From JADJVL01 sp046331545 (GTDB taxonomy: Bacteria; Acidobacteriota; Holophagae; Holophagales; Holophagaceae), in contig JAXLQR010000002.1 of the NCBI GenBank assembly GCA_046331545.1, positions 2,666,001 through 2,730,000 of the forward strand: a stretch of 64,000 nt of DNA. The letters run 5' to 3'. The notes below the pieces were generated by a model. That model made no database searches and was not told the origin of the DNA. It saw only the letters and a program-made list of their open reading frames with translations. Of this stretch, positions 19,095-28,950 are shown piece by piece (the stretch's first letter is position 1; the number at the start of each line of letters is the position of its first letter). Both the position numbers and the translations under genes were made by a program.

Positions 19095-20609
19095 ATGTCG
19101 CGTCTTCTCCGCATTTGCATGGGCCTGCTCCTCGCGGTGCCGCTGCCGGCCCTGGTCCCGCCGATGCGGCGCTTCGCCTTCGAGGGCCGCGTCACCGACG
19201 GCCGCCGGGGCCTTCCGGGCTGCCGGGTCTTCCCGGACCGCCTCCACCGCCCCCCGGGCCAGGCCCCGGCCACCCCCGTCGCGGTGACCGACGCCCACGG
19301 CCGCTTCACCCTCGAGCTCCAGGCCGGCGACGCCGTGCTCGCGGTGGAGAAGGCCGGCTGGACCCGGGATCTCGCGCCCCTGCAGGCCTTCCAGGGCGGG
19401 CTCGCCCTCCGGCCCCGGCCCGATCGCCGGGTGGAGCGGGTGCTGGTGGTCCGCCTGGACCCGAAGGGCGCGCGGCCGGCCCTGGACGACGCGCGGCTGC
19501 GGGCGCGGCTCTTCAGCCGGGAGCCCAACGCCAGCAGCGCGGCCAACTACCTGGAAGAGGTCTCCAAGGGCGCCCTGGGCCTGGAGGAGGGCGCCTTCCA
19601 GCACCTCGCGCTGCCGCCGGCCCTCGCCCGTCCCGTGGACAAGGACCGGAACCGCCTGGCGCGGTTCGTCGTGGAACGCCTCCTGGGGCAGCCCCTGGGG
19701 GACCTGGACCAGGTGGACAACGCCACCGGGGCCCCGCGCCCCGACGGCAAGCCGGACCACCTGTGGATCTTCCTCCCAGGGCCGGCCCGGGCGGTGACCA
19801 GCCTGCCGGCCCACCTCACGCCCCTCTGCTTCATGCTGCCGGTCCCGGGCCGCCCCGGCGTCTCCTGGCCCGTGGTGGTGGCCACGGCGGAGTCCCCCAT
19901 CGGCCTGCTGGTGCACGAGGCCTTCCACGCCATGGGGGAGCACCGGGCCGACGACCTCTACCTGGACTGCGAGCACCCCATGACCGCGGGCATCTGGGAC
20001 CTGATGGACGCGGGCCAGTACCGCGGCTGGGACGCGCCGGAACCCTCGGCGGAAGGGTGGATGGACGGCATCGGCGCGAGCCCCAGCCAGCCCGGGCCCT
20101 GGGTGCGGGCGGACCTCTGGTACCGGGGCCGCTTCGCGGCGACCGTACCGATCCGCGACGTGGGCGGCCGGTCCTGGGAGGGCTGGCTGGACCCGCTCCT
20201 GCGGGCCCCGGGGGAGCATCCCCAGGCCCTGCGCATCCCCGATCCCCGCCGGGCGGGCACCTTCTGGGAGCTCTCGGTGCGGCGGCCCTGGGGCTTCGAC
20301 GCCGGCCGCGTCGGCGGCCGCTGGGGGCCCGGCCACGAGGGCCTGGTGGTGGCGCGGGTGGATCCCTCCCTCCTCACCGATGGCGAGCCCCTGGGCCCCG
20401 TGCACGTGATCGACGCCCATCCCGGCACGCCCCGGCCCGCGACGAAGCCGCGGCTCCCCTGCGGACGCCACGAACTGGACGACGCGGCCTTCAACCTCGG
20501 CCCGGGGGAGAACCCTGCGGGCAGCGACGGGGCCCTGGCCTGGGAGGTGCTCGCGGTGGACGGACTGGGCAGGATGAAGGTGCGCGTGCGCCTCGCCGCC
20601 GCCCCCTGA
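19095..20609 (+). CDS. Secreted M6-like metallopeptidase with carboxypeptidase-regulatory domain
   Basis: The 504-residue product begins with a hydrophobic leader (residues 5-20). Residues about 28-90 look like a carboxypeptidase-regulatory-like beta-sandwich (FEGRVTDGRRGLPGCRV, then DAHGRFTLEL). The centre has HEAFHAMGEHRADDLY followed by MTAGIWDLMDAGQY, the zinc-binding HExxH-type helix and the trailing Met-Asp motif of immune-inhibitor-A (M6) peptidases. The HExxH is HEAFH. The ATG at 19095 has no ribosome site; ATG at 19119 is an alternative. It is followed 9 bp later by a second small gene. Export is inferred. Confidence 0.75.
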   Translation: MSRLLRICMGLLLAVPLPALVPPMRRFAFEGRVTDGRRGLPGCRVFPDRLHRPPGQAPATPVAVTDAHGRFTLELQAGDAVLAVEKAGWTRDLAPLQAFQGGLALRPRPDRRVERVLVVRLDPKGARPALDDARLRARLFSREPNASSAANYLEEVSKGALGLEEGAFQHLALPPALARPVDKDRNRLARFVVERLLGQPLGDLDQVDNATGAPRPDGKPDHLWIFLPGPARAVTSLPAHLTPLCFMLPVPGRPGVSWPVVVATAESPIGLLVHEAFHAMGEHRADDLYLDCEHPMTAGIWDLMDAGQYRGWDAPEPSAEGWMDGIGASPSQPGPWVRADLWYRGRFAATVPIRDVGGRSWEGWLDPLLRAPGEHPQALRIPDPRRAGTFWELSVRRPWGFDAGRVGGRWGPGHEGLVVARVDPSLLTDGEPLGPVHVIDAHPGTPRPATKPRLPCGRHELDDAAFNLGPGENPAGSDGALAWEVLAVDGLGRMKVRVRLAAAP

Positions 20610-20618
20610 GGAGGACCC

Positions 20619-21110
20619 ATGCTGCTGCTGCCCCCCGTCCCGCCCGTCCTCCAGGCTCCCGCGCCCCCGCCGAAGCGCCACGAGGCCGAGCAGGTCCTCG
20701 ACGACTGGCACCTGGCCGCCGCCCAGGCCGACGAGGCCCGCTACTTCGGCCACCTGGCGGAATCCGCGGTCTTCCTGGGGACGGACGCCAGCGAGCGCTG
20801 GACCAAGGCGGAGTTCCGCGCCTGGGCCGCCCCCTTCTTCAAGCGCGGCCGCGCCTGGTCCTTCCGGGCGGCCTCGCGGCACCTCGCCGTCAGCGCCGAC
20901 GGCCGCACCGCCTGGTTCGACGAGGTGCTCGACACGCCGAACCTGGGGCCCGCCCGGGGCAGCGGCGTGCTGGTGAAGGAGGGCAGGGCCTGGCGCATCA
21001 CCCAGTACAACCTCACCGTGCCCATCCCGAATCCGCTGATGGGCAAGGTCAAGGACCTGATCGAGGCGCATCTGAAGGCCGAGGCGGCGAAGGCGAAGCC
21101 CTCCTCCTGA
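20619..21110 (+). CDS. NTF2-like (SnoaL/DUF4440) protein
   Basis: The 163-residue protein starts at the ATG at 20619, 10 bp after the peptidase stop, with GAGGAGG upstream. After a short hydrophobic N-terminus it shows the NTF2-like pattern: an early helix (AEQVLDDWHLAAAQAD), FLGTDASERWTKAEF and a final strand (GRAWRITQYNLTV). In this family such folds act as binding domains or small isomerases; no catalytic residues stand out. Coupling to the peptidase gene suggests an accessory role. Confidence 0.72.
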   Translation: MLLLPPVPPVLQAPAPPPKRHEAEQVLDDWHLAAAQADEARYFGHLAESAVFLGTDASERWTKAEFRAWAAPFFKRGRAWSFRAASRHLAVSADGRTAWFDEVLDTPNLGPARGSGVLVKEGRAWRITQYNLTVPIPNPLMGKVKDLIEAHLKAEAAKAKPSS

Positions 21111-21185
21111 TCCTTCACGGAGCGTCAAGGCGGCTTCGCGGGGGACCAGCGTCCTCGTAAGCTGAGGGCTCTACCTGGAGTCCCC

Positions 21186-22583
21186 ATGAAGCGCCTCCTC
21201 GCCACCGCCCTCCTGCCCCTCGCCCTCGCGGGCCAGGCCGTCGATGCCGGCAAGGCGGCCAGGCTGAAGGCGGACGCGCTGGCCTCCGACGCCGCCTACA
21301 AGGACCTGGAGTTCCTCTGCGACCGCATCGGCGCGCGGCCTGCGGGGTCGAGGCAGCTCGAGGACGCCATCGCGTGGGCCCAGACGGTCCTGAAGCGCGA
21401 GGGCTTCGTGAACGTCCATGCCGAGCCTGTGAAGGTCCAGGTCTGGAAGCGCGGGGAGGAGCGGGGCTGGATCGAGGCCCCCGCCCGGCAGACGCTCTCG
21501 GTGCTCGGCCTCGGCGGCACGGTGCCCACGCCCAAGGGCGGCATCACCGCCGACGTGGTGGTGGTGGGCAGCTTCGACGAGCTGAAGGCCCTGGGCGAGG
21601 CCAAGGTGAAGGGGAAGATCGTCTGCTACGACGTGCCCTTCACCGGCTACGGACCCACGGTGGCCTACCGCGGCCGCGGCGCCAGCGAGGCGGCGAAGCT
21701 CGGGGCCGTGGCGGCCCTGGTGCGCAGCGTGACGCCGGTGAGCCTGGACACGCCCCACACGGGCGCCATGAACTACGAGAAGGACGTTCCGCAGATTCCC
21801 GCCGCGGCCGTCACCATCGAGAATGCCACCCAGCTCCATCGCCTGCAGGCCTCGGGCCAGACGCCGCGGGTCCATCTCGAGATGGACTCCGCCTGGACCG
21901 GCGAGGCGACGTCGGCCAACGTCGTCGGCGAGCTTCCGGGCACCGGCAAGCCCGAGGAGATCGTGCTCCTGGGCGGCCACCTGGACTCCTGGGACGTGGG
22001 CCAGGGCGCCCAGGACGACGGCGTGGGCTGCATGATCGCCCTGCACGCCGCGGCCCAGATCAAGCGCTCCGGGCTGGCCCACCGGCGGACGCTGCGGGTG
22101 GTCCTCTTCACCAACGAGGAGCACGGTCTCGCCGGAGGCCGCGCCTACGCCGAAGCCCACAGGGACGAGCTCACGAAGCACGCCGCCCTGTTCGAGACCG
22201 ACAGCGGCAACGGCCTCATCCAGGGCTTCAGCCTGGACCTCGGCGGCGGCCAGCGGCGCAACCGGGACCTGAGGGCCGCCGAGCCCACGGAGGCCCAGAA
22301 GGCGGCCCTCGCGAAACTGCAGGCCCTCGCCCCCCTCGTGGCCGACCTCGGCGCCGGGAAGATGGAGCTGGGCGGCAGCGGCGCCGACGTGAGCCCGCTG
22401 GTGACCCTCGGCGCCCCGGGCCTCGGCGTCGGCCACGACGCCAGCCGCTACTGGGACGTCCACCACACCCGCGCCGACACCTTCGACAAGATCAAGCCGG
22501 ACGACCTGAAGAAGAACGTCGCCATCCTCAGCGCCATGGCCTATGCGGTGGCGGAGATGGAAGAGCGGCTGGACGGGAAGTGA
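21186..22583 (+). CDS. Secreted M28-family zinc peptidase
   Basis: The 465-residue exported protein has a signal peptide (MKRLLATALLPLALAGQA) and a PA domain insert (about residues 120-230). The co-catalytic zinc ligands of M28 peptidases follow: GGHLDSWD, QDDG, the general base in NEEHG, ETDSG and a final His in WDVHHT. The arrangement resembles carboxypeptidase Q-type enzymes that release amino acids or dipeptides. It stands alone with a GGAG-like site and is probably periplasmic or secreted. Confidence 0.9.
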   Translation: MKRLLATALLPLALAGQAVDAGKAARLKADALASDAAYKDLEFLCDRIGARPAGSRQLEDAIAWAQTVLKREGFVNVHAEPVKVQVWKRGEERGWIEAPARQTLSVLGLGGTVPTPKGGITADVVVVGSFDELKALGEAKVKGKIVCYDVPFTGYGPTVAYRGRGASEAAKLGAVAALVRSVTPVSLDTPHTGAMNYEKDVPQIPAAAVTIENATQLHRLQASGQTPRVHLEMDSAWTGEATSANVVGELPGTGKPEEIVLLGGHLDSWDVGQGAQDDGVGCMIALHAAAQIKRSGLAHRRTLRVVLFTNEEHGLAGGRAYAEAHRDELTKHAALFETDSGNGLIQGFSLDLGGGQRRNRDLRAAEPTEAQKAALAKLQALAPLVADLGAGKMELGGSGADVSPLVTLGAPGLGVGHDASRYWDVHHTRADTFDKIKPDDLKKNVAILSAMAYAVAEMEERLDGK

Positions 22584-22656
22584 AGTCGGATCCTCGCTTT
22601 TTGACGGTCCTCGGAGCTGGGCGATACCCTCAAGCCTCCCTCCCCCAGGAGTAGGC

Positions 22657-24078
22657 ATGAAGCGCATCGGAAGCTGGCTGCTCCGCATTGTCGTCGGTGC
22701 GGCTGTCCTGGTCGTCCTCTTCCACGGTGTCGAGAACTGGCGGGGGCGACGGGCCTGGGAAGGCTGGAAGCGATCCCGAATGGCCCTTGGGGATCGTTTC
22801 GAGGGACCGATGCCGCCTCCCGTCGTGCCGGATGCGGAGAATTTCGCGGCCGTGCCAGAGATCGCCCGTGCTGTGAAATCAGACGGCCCGGCTTTCCCCT
22901 CGATCCCCAACGTACCTGGGCAGTTCCAGATGGGGCCAGGGTGGAGACTCGGGAGCCATGAGGATCTCGACGCCTGGGCAAAAGCCTTTCAGGCGCCGGA
23001 TCTCACTCAGGCCTTAACACCGGCCTCGAAATCCCTCGAGATCCTGGCTGCCGCAAGCCGACGCCCGCGATGCAGCCTGCCCTACGATGCGGGGAAGGGG
23101 GAACTCCCGGCCCTGCTCGGTTTCAGGAGCGCGGGGAAGGTCCTGAGGCTGAGGGCCCTGGATCATTTGGCTCATGGACGCGTGATTGAAGCCAGAGAGG
23201 ATGTCGTCACCCTCCTGCGGATCGCCCACCACTTGGAGTCGGATGCCACCTTGATCAGCGCCTTGCTCAACGCGTCCATCCTCCAGATGGCCCTACAGCC
23301 TCTCTGGGAGGGCATCGCGGACCACCGGTGGCGGGACGAGGACCTGCACATCCTGCAGGAGGAGCTTGGAAGGGTTGACCTGATCCGGACCTTTGACCGG
23401 GCCTGGAGCCAGGAACGGATGTACGCCGTCGGCCCGGGGCCGCAAAGCTTCGAAACCTTCGCCAATCGCCCATTCTGGTCCCGTGGCGAGGACCTCGCTG
23501 TCATGGTCTTCGATGCCCGCGAGCACGACTGGCTTCGTTACCCACTGGGGTTGGCCATTCCCAGCGGTTGGATTTATCAGAACCTCGTGGCGAGGGACCG
23601 GTTCTGGGTGGAACAGATGAAGCCTTGCCTGGACCCGTCGGGGCATCGCTACTACCCGGATCGAGCGAAGTCCGCCTCGGATTTCGTGGAGAGGGAAACC
23701 TCGAAGGGATGGCGGCCCTACCACTGGCTTGCGGACATCTCCTTCCCGGCCCTCCTCGGGCAGAACCGCAAAGTCGCGCTTGTTCAAACCGGGCTGGACC
23801 AGGCGCGGGTCGCCTGTGCGCTGGAACGGCACCACATCGCCCGCGGTGCTTACCCTGAATCCCTGGGTGAGCTCATCCCGAATTATCTGGAAACCCTGCC
23901 GACGGACATTCCGGCAGGTGGAGTCCTGAGGTACAAGCGCGAAGGCCAGGGCTACGCCCTCTACTCCATCGGCGTGAACGGAAAAGACGATGGTGGCCGC
24001 ACGGTTGAACTTGCGAAGAATCCAGCCGCCATCGATCCCGATGAAGGGGACTGGGTCTGGCGTATCCCCGGCAAGTGA
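22657..24078 (+). CDS. Hypothetical membrane-anchored protein, pseudopilin-like C-terminus
   Basis: The 473-residue protein starts at the ATG at 22657 behind CAGGAG. A single N-terminal membrane helix (residues about 7-24) anchors it. The middle is helical and Trp-rich. The C-terminal 90 residues (ALERHHIARGAYPESLGELI, then YSIGVNGKDDGG) have the pattern seen at the end of GspG-like and many planctomycete/acidobacterial membrane proteins. Base composition is visibly less GC-rich than its neighbours, which may mean recent acquisition. No enzymatic motif is recognised. Confidence 0.7.
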   Translation: MKRIGSWLLRIVVGAAVLVVLFHGVENWRGRRAWEGWKRSRMALGDRFEGPMPPPVVPDAENFAAVPEIARAVKSDGPAFPSIPNVPGQFQMGPGWRLGSHEDLDAWAKAFQAPDLTQALTPASKSLEILAAASRRPRCSLPYDAGKGELPALLGFRSAGKVLRLRALDHLAHGRVIEAREDVVTLLRIAHHLESDATLISALLNASILQMALQPLWEGIADHRWRDEDLHILQEELGRVDLIRTFDRAWSQERMYAVGPGPQSFETFANRPFWSRGEDLAVMVFDAREHDWLRYPLGLAIPSGWIYQNLVARDRFWVEQMKPCLDPSGHRYYPDRAKSASDFVERETSKGWRPYHWLADISFPALLGQNRKVALVQTGLDQARVACALERHHIARGAYPESLGELIPNYLETLPTDIPAGGVLRYKREGQGYALYSIGVNGKDDGGRTVELAKNPAAIDPDEGDWVWRIPGK

Positions 24079-24086
24079 TCGCTTGA

Positions 24087-24120
24087 ACAAAGAAGGCGCC
24101 CATTCGGGCGCCTTCTTTGT
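24087..24120. terminator. Bidirectional rho-independent terminator
   Basis: A perfect 15-bp stem (ACAAAGAAGGCGCCC, loop ATTC, and its complement) lies between convergent genes. It gives a T-rich 3' arm on both strands. Confidence 0.9.
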
Positions 24121-24135
24121 AGATCACCCTGCCGC

Positions 24136-25644
24136 CTACTTCATCGGCTTGAGCGTCAGCGGATCCCGCAGCGGCAGCTTCACCAGCGGCAGCTTCGCCA
24201 CGTCGGCCAGCGTGCCGGGGTGGTCCTTCACGTCGCCGGCCTCCATGTCCTTGGCGTTGCCGACGCAGAGGATGGCCATGTGCTCGACGTCGAGGTACTT
24301 CTTCGCGACGCGCAGGACGTCCTCGCGGGTGACGGCCTGGATCCGGGTCTGGTAGGTCTCCAGGTACGAATCCGGGATGCCGGTCCAGTCGTTGGTGGCG
24401 AAGGCGCCGGCGAGGGCGGCCTTGGTGGGGAAGCGGGCGGGGAAGCCCTCGATGATGGAGCCCTTGGCGACCTTCAGCTCCTCCTCGGTGATGCCGTCCT
24501 TGCGCATCTTCTCCAGCTCGGCCAGGGCCAGGCGGATGCCATAGGCCACCGTGCGCGTCTTGGTCTGGAAGAGGGCCGAGAAGTGGCCGGCGTCGCCCTG
24601 GAACTGGGCGGGCGTGGCGCGGGTGCCGGCGCTGTAGGCGAGGCCCTCGTCGCTGCGGATCTTCTTGACGAACCGGGAGGTGAAGCCGCCGCCCCCCAGC
24701 ACGTGGTTCATCACCGCCACCGCCGGGTAGTCCGCGTCGGTGACCCGCAGGCCCTGCATGGAGAGGTTCAGGGTCACGCGGCCCTGGTTGACGTCCTTGT
24801 CCACGACGTAGAGCCCGGGCTTGGCGACGAAGGGCGTCTGGGGCGGCCGGCCGGCGGCCTTGGCCGCGGGACCCGCCTTCAGCGCGCCGACGGTCTCGTT
24901 GAGCAGCTTGATCATCTCCGCGCGGTCGAAGCGGCCGGCCACGGACACCATCAGGTTCGCGGGGGTCAGGATGCGGGCGTGGAGGGCCTTCAGGTCCTCG
25001 CGGGTGATGGCGTCCAGGCTGGCGGCGGTGGGCAGGCGGTTGCTGGGATGCCCCTCGCCCTTCACCAGGTAGTCCAGCTCCCGGGCCTCGATGCCGGTGC
25101 TGTCGTCGTTGCGGCGCTCCATCTGCTGGCGGAGGTTCTTCTTCGCCAGGTCCAGCTTGTCCTGCTGGAAGGCGGGCTGGGTGAGCATCTCCAGGAGGAG
25201 GCCCACGCCCTCCCGGGCGTCCTTGGCCAGCAGGTTCACCGAGAGGCTGCCGCGGCTGTCGCCCATGAAGCTGCCGGCCTGGGCGGCCAGCATGTCGAGC
25301 TTCTCGTCCAGGTCGTCGGCCTTGGTCTTCTCGGTGCCACCGGTGCGCAGCAGCGTGCCCAGGAGCTGGGCGGCGCCCTCCTTGCCGGCCTCGTCGAGCC
25401 AGCGGCCGGCGTGGATGCCGAGCTCGATGTTCACCAGGGGCTGGCCGTTCGGGTCCGGGACCACGTAGGCGGTGATGCCGTTCTTCAGCTTCACCCGGAA
25501 GTCCTTGGCCTTGGGGACGGCGTACTGGATGGGCTTGAAGGCCAGCTTCTCCGGCCGGTCGGGGATGGCCTGGGCCGACGCGGGAATGGCGGCGGCGAGG
25601 GCCAGCGCGAGGGCGGAGGCGAGGGTCGGGATTCCGCGGTTCAT
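24136..25644 (-). CDS. M16-family peptidase homologue, non-catalytic partner
   Basis: The 502-residue exported protein starts at the ATG at 25644, sharing one base with the TGA of the upstream M16 gene. Its M16 fold is visible (FRVKLKNGITAYVV, then IHAGRWLDEAGKEGAAQLLG), but the zinc motif HxxEH is absent, as in the partner subunits of bacterial M16 pairs. A Glu/Arg-rich helix region and YSAGTRATPAQFQGDAG match the C-terminal M16 half. It probably forms a heterodimer with the product of 25644-27383 in the periplasm. Confidence 0.9.
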   Translation of the reverse strand: MNRGIPTLASALALALAAAIPASAQAIPDRPEKLAFKPIQYAVPKAKDFRVKLKNGITAYVVPDPNGQPLVNIELGIHAGRWLDEAGKEGAAQLLGTLLRTGGTEKTKADDLDEKLDMLAAQAGSFMGDSRGSLSVNLLAKDAREGVGLLLEMLTQPAFQQDKLDLAKKNLRQQMERRNDDSTGIEARELDYLVKGEGHPSNRLPTAASLDAITREDLKALHARILTPANLMVSVAGRFDRAEMIKLLNETVGALKAGPAAKAAGRPPQTPFVAKPGLYVVDKDVNQGRVTLNLSMQGLRVTDADYPAVAVMNHVLGGGGFTSRFVKKIRSDEGLAYSAGTRATPAQFQGDAGHFSALFQTKTRTVAYGIRLALAELEKMRKDGITEEELKVAKGSIIEGFPARFPTKAALAGAFATNDWTGIPDSYLETYQTRIQAVTREDVLRVAKKYLDVEHMAILCVGNAKDMEAGDVKDHPGTLADVAKLPLVKLPLRDPLTLKPMK

Positions 25645-27383
25645 CACTTGGCCTCCAGCTGCTTCAGGCGGGCTTCGACGCGCTTGATCATGAGTTCGAG
25701 GGCGGGTTTGAACTGGGCCGGGGCCGCGTCGGCCTGGCCCCGCATCTGCTCCAGGGCCTTCTTGAGCTTCTCGGCGTCCGTCTCCTTCCCGAGGCGGTCG
25801 AGGGAGGCCTTCACCATCGGCCGCACCTGCTCGGGCAGGGCCGCGATCTCCGGATCCTCGGGGGCCGCCGGGCCGCCCTTGCGGCTGTAGGAGGCCACGG
25901 TGCGGTTCTCCTTGGTGAAGTACTTCTTCGCGACGCGCTGGACGTCCTCGGGGGTGACGGCCTCCAGCTTCTTCGGGTTCTCCAGGAAGTCCTGGTAGCC
26001 GGTGATGGCGTCGGCCACGGCGAGCTGGATCATGAGGAACAGGTCGCTCTCCAGGCGCCGGTAGCTGTCCGCCTGGGCCTGGTTCTTCACCTTACGCAGC
26101 TCGGCGGCGGGGACGGGCTCCTTCTGGAGCTTCTCGATCTCCCGGTAGAGCGCCTGCTCCACCTCGTCGTGCTTCTTCTCCGGCGCGAGGGTGGCGCCCA
26201 GCACGAAGGTCCCGCCGTACTTCCGGGTGCCGGTGAAGGCGAAGGCGTTGGTGGCCACCTTCTGCTTGTTCACCAGCTCCTTGGTGAGGCGCCCGGTGCG
26301 GCCGCTGAGGAGGTCCGAGAGGATCTCCAGGGCCGCGTCGTCCTTGTGGCCGTCGGCCACCGTCTTGTAGGTGATGTTGAGGCTCGGCGTGGTCTCCGCC
26401 TCGGCGTTCACCCGCTGCTCCGCGAGCTGGGGCGGCTCCATCGTCACCATCTCGGGCACGCCCGCGGGGTTGGCCTTCAGCCGGCCGAAGTAGCGTTCGG
26501 CGAGGGCCTCCGCGTCCTTCGGATTGAAGTCGCCCACCAGCACCGCCGTGAGGTTGTTCGGCGCGTAGTAGGTGCCGAAGAACTCGAAGGCCTGGGCCCG
26601 GGTGATGTTGGCCACGTCGCTGGGCCAGCCGATGGTCTGCCAGTTGTAGGGGCTGGCCTGCCAGACCATGGCGTTGATCTGCTCCTGGAAGCGGCCCGTG
26701 GGCGTGCTCTCGGTGCGCAGGCGGCGCTCCTCGTAGACCACGTCCCGCTCCTTGTAGAACTCGCGGAAGACCGGGTCCATGAGCCGGCCGCTCTCCATCC
26801 AGGCCCACAGCTCCAGCTTGTTGCTGGGGATGGTGTTGATGTAGCAGGTGACGTCGGTGTTGGTGAAGGCGTTGAGGCCCGTGGCCCCGTTCTCCGTGTA
26901 GATCTTGCTGAACTCGTCCTTCACCAGCAGGTCCTGCTGCTCCTTCACGAGCTTCTCGAAGTCCTCCACCAGCTTCTGGTGGCGCTCGCTCCGGTTCTTC
27001 GGGTCGTTCATGTCCTCGATCTCGCCCCGGAGCTGCTTGTGGCGCAGCACCGACTCCTCCTTGCGGATCTCCTCCCGCAGCCGGTCCTGGAGGTCGTTCA
27101 GCTCCTTGTCCCGGGCGGGGTTCTTGGTGCCGATGACCGAGGTCCCCTTGAACATCATGTGCTCGAAGAGGTGGGCCACGCCGGTGACGCCGACGCGCTC
27201 GTTGGCGCTGCCGAAGCGGGTGATCCAGCCGGCGGCGATGGTGGGCTGGTCGTGGCGCTCCACCATGAGCAGGCGCATGCCGTTGGATAGGGTCTTCTCG
27301 ACGACGTTGACGGACTGGGCCGCCAACGGGACCGCCGCCGCGAGGAGCGCGGCGAGGCCGTACCGGCGCCGGGGATTGGGCAT
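25644..27383 (-). CDS. M16-family zinc peptidase, catalytic subunit
   Basis: The 579-residue product starts at the ATG at 27383 with GGAGG 5 nt upstream and a signal peptide. The inverted zinc motif HLFEH (HxxEH) is near residue 70 in GVAHLFEHMMFKGT, with the downstream Glu helix present. A long coiled insertion (residues about 95-150) follows, as in pitrilysin-like bacterial pairs. It is translationally coupled to the next gene, which lacks the zinc motif. It likely degrades peptides in the periplasm. Confidence 0.93.
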   Translation of the reverse strand: MPNPRRRYGLAALLAAAVPLAAQSVNVVEKTLSNGMRLLMVERHDQPTIAAGWITRFGSANERVGVTGVAHLFEHMMFKGTSVIGTKNPARDKELNDLQDRLREEIRKEESVLRHKQLRGEIEDMNDPKNRSERHQKLVEDFEKLVKEQQDLLVKDEFSKIYTENGATGLNAFTNTDVTCYINTIPSNKLELWAWMESGRLMDPVFREFYKERDVVYEERRLRTESTPTGRFQEQINAMVWQASPYNWQTIGWPSDVANITRAQAFEFFGTYYAPNNLTAVLVGDFNPKDAEALAERYFGRLKANPAGVPEMVTMEPPQLAEQRVNAEAETTPSLNITYKTVADGHKDDAALEILSDLLSGRTGRLTKELVNKQKVATNAFAFTGTRKYGGTFVLGATLAPEKKHDEVEQALYREIEKLQKEPVPAAELRKVKNQAQADSYRRLESDLFLMIQLAVADAITGYQDFLENPKKLEAVTPEDVQRVAKKYFTKENRTVASYSRKGGPAAPEDPEIAALPEQVRPMVKASLDRLGKETDAEKLKKALEQMRGQADAAPAQFKPALELMIKRVEARLKQLEAK

Positions 27384-27506
27384 GGTGCCTCCGGAAGGAA
27401 AGCTCCAGCCTACCGCCGCGAGCCTCGGAACACGAGGGAAGGATCGCGGCCCCGGGGCACGCCGCGGACGGGCGGTCAGAATGCGGGAATGGGAGGGTCT
27501 CCAACC

Positions 27507-28898
27507 ATGACGACGCTGACGCCGACTCCGCGCATCGTGATCGTGGGGGCTGGATGCAGCGGCACCCTGCTGGCCGCGCAGTTGCTCCGTCAGGCCCGCA
27601 GCCCGATGGAGGTGGTCCTGCTCGAGCGGAATCCTCAGGGATTCGGGCGTGGCGTGGCCTATGGGACCACCGTGCGGTCCCATCTGCTCAATGTGCCGGC
27701 CGCGCGCATGGGCGCCTACTCCGACCAGCCCGGGGGCTTCCTGGCCTGGGCCGAGGCCCGGAAGGAGCATCTTCTGGACGCACCGCGGGTGCCCGCGGTG
27801 GGGCCGGAGGACTTCCTGCCCAGGCGGGCCTTTGGCGCCTACCTGCTGGAGGTGCTGGCCCAGGCGGAGCGGACGGCGGTCCCCGGGGCCCGGCTGGTGC
27901 GGCGGATCGGGGAAGCCGCGTCCCTGTCAAGGGCCGGTGCGGGCTGGCGCGTGGACCTCCTGGACGGAGAGGGTCTCCTCGCGGATCGGGTCGTCCTGGC
28001 CCTGGGTAATTTCCCGCCCGGGGACCCAGACCTGCCCGACGCGGGGTTCCTCCGCTCGCCTGCGTACCATGGCAATCCGTGGGCGCCAGGGGCCCTCGAA
28101 ACGGTGGCCCGAACCTCCAACTGCCTGCTGATCGGCAGTGGCCTGACCATGGTGGATTGGGCGCTCGGCCTCTCGGACCTGGGCTACGAGGGCCGGATCT
28201 GGTCGCTCTCCCGGCGGGGCCTTCGAGTCCACGAGCATCGAACGGCCTCTCCCCCCCCGGGCCTTCCAGCCCCGGAGGCGGCCCCGCGCACAGCTCGGGG
28301 ATGGCTGCGCTGGATCCGCGCCGCCTCACGTGGACCGGGCGGCTGGCGTGGGGCGGTGGATGCGCTGCGTTCCGCCACGCCCTCGATCTGGGCCGGGCTT
28401 GGCGTGGACGAACAGCGCAGGTTCCTGCGTCACCTCCGGGCCTACTGGGATGCCCATCGACATCGGATGCCACCGGCCGTCGCGGCGCGTCTCGCCTCCA
28501 TGCGGGCCGAGGGCCAGCTCCTGGGGCGGGCGGGCCGTCTCCGGGCCTGCCACGAAATCCCGGGAGGCCTGCGGGTGGAATTCACGCCCCGCGGCACGAA
28601 TGATCCGGAGTCCCTTGAGGTCGGCGCGGTGGTGAACTGCATGGGCTCGGAATCGGACTACCGGCGGCTCGACAGCCGTCTGGTCCGGAGCCTCCTGGGC
28701 GCGGGTCTCGTGAGGACGGATGTCCATCGACTGGGCCTCGAGGCCACGGAGGAAGGCCAGCTGCTCGGGCGCGACGGCACGAAGGAGGAGTTGTTCACGC
28801 TGGGGCCGCCGAGGAAGGGGCAAGCCTGGGAAACCACGGCGGTGCCCGAGATCCGTGTTCAGGCGGAAGCCCTGGCAACCCGGCTGCTTCGCCCGTAG
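27507..28898 (+). CDS. FAD/NAD(P)-binding flavoprotein
   Basis: The 463-residue protein starts at the ATG at 27507 (GGGAGGG about 10 nt upstream). It has a dinucleotide-binding motif at the N-terminus (IVIVGAGCSGTLLAAQ), then GFGRGVAYGT and HLLNVPAARMGAY, which are typical of the COG4529/NAD_binding_9 family, and a second nucleotide site (CLLIGSGLTMVDWAL). Substrates of this family are poorly known. It ends 52 bp before the APS kinase gene, on the same strand, so it may be the first gene of the sulfate/polyketide operon, but the gap leaves room for a separate promoter. Confidence 0.82.
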   Translation: MTTLTPTPRIVIVGAGCSGTLLAAQLLRQARSPMEVVLLERNPQGFGRGVAYGTTVRSHLLNVPAARMGAYSDQPGGFLAWAEARKEHLLDAPRVPAVGPEDFLPRRAFGAYLLEVLAQAERTAVPGARLVRRIGEAASLSRAGAGWRVDLLDGEGLLADRVVLALGNFPPGDPDLPDAGFLRSPAYHGNPWAPGALETVARTSNCLLIGSGLTMVDWALGLSDLGYEGRIWSLSRRGLRVHEHRTASPPPGLPAPEAAPRTARGWLRWIRAASRGPGGWRGAVDALRSATPSIWAGLGVDEQRRFLRHLRAYWDAHRHRMPPAVAARLASMRAEGQLLGRAGRLRACHEIPGGLRVEFTPRGTNDPESLEVGAVVNCMGSESDYRRLDSRLVRSLLGAGLVRTDVHRLGLEATEEGQLLGRDGTKEELFTLGPPRKGQAWETTAVPEIRVQAEALATRLLRP

Positions 28899-28950
28899 AC
28901 CGCGAGGATTCGTGCGTCGGATCTCGATCCGCGCCCGGTACTCTGATCGG

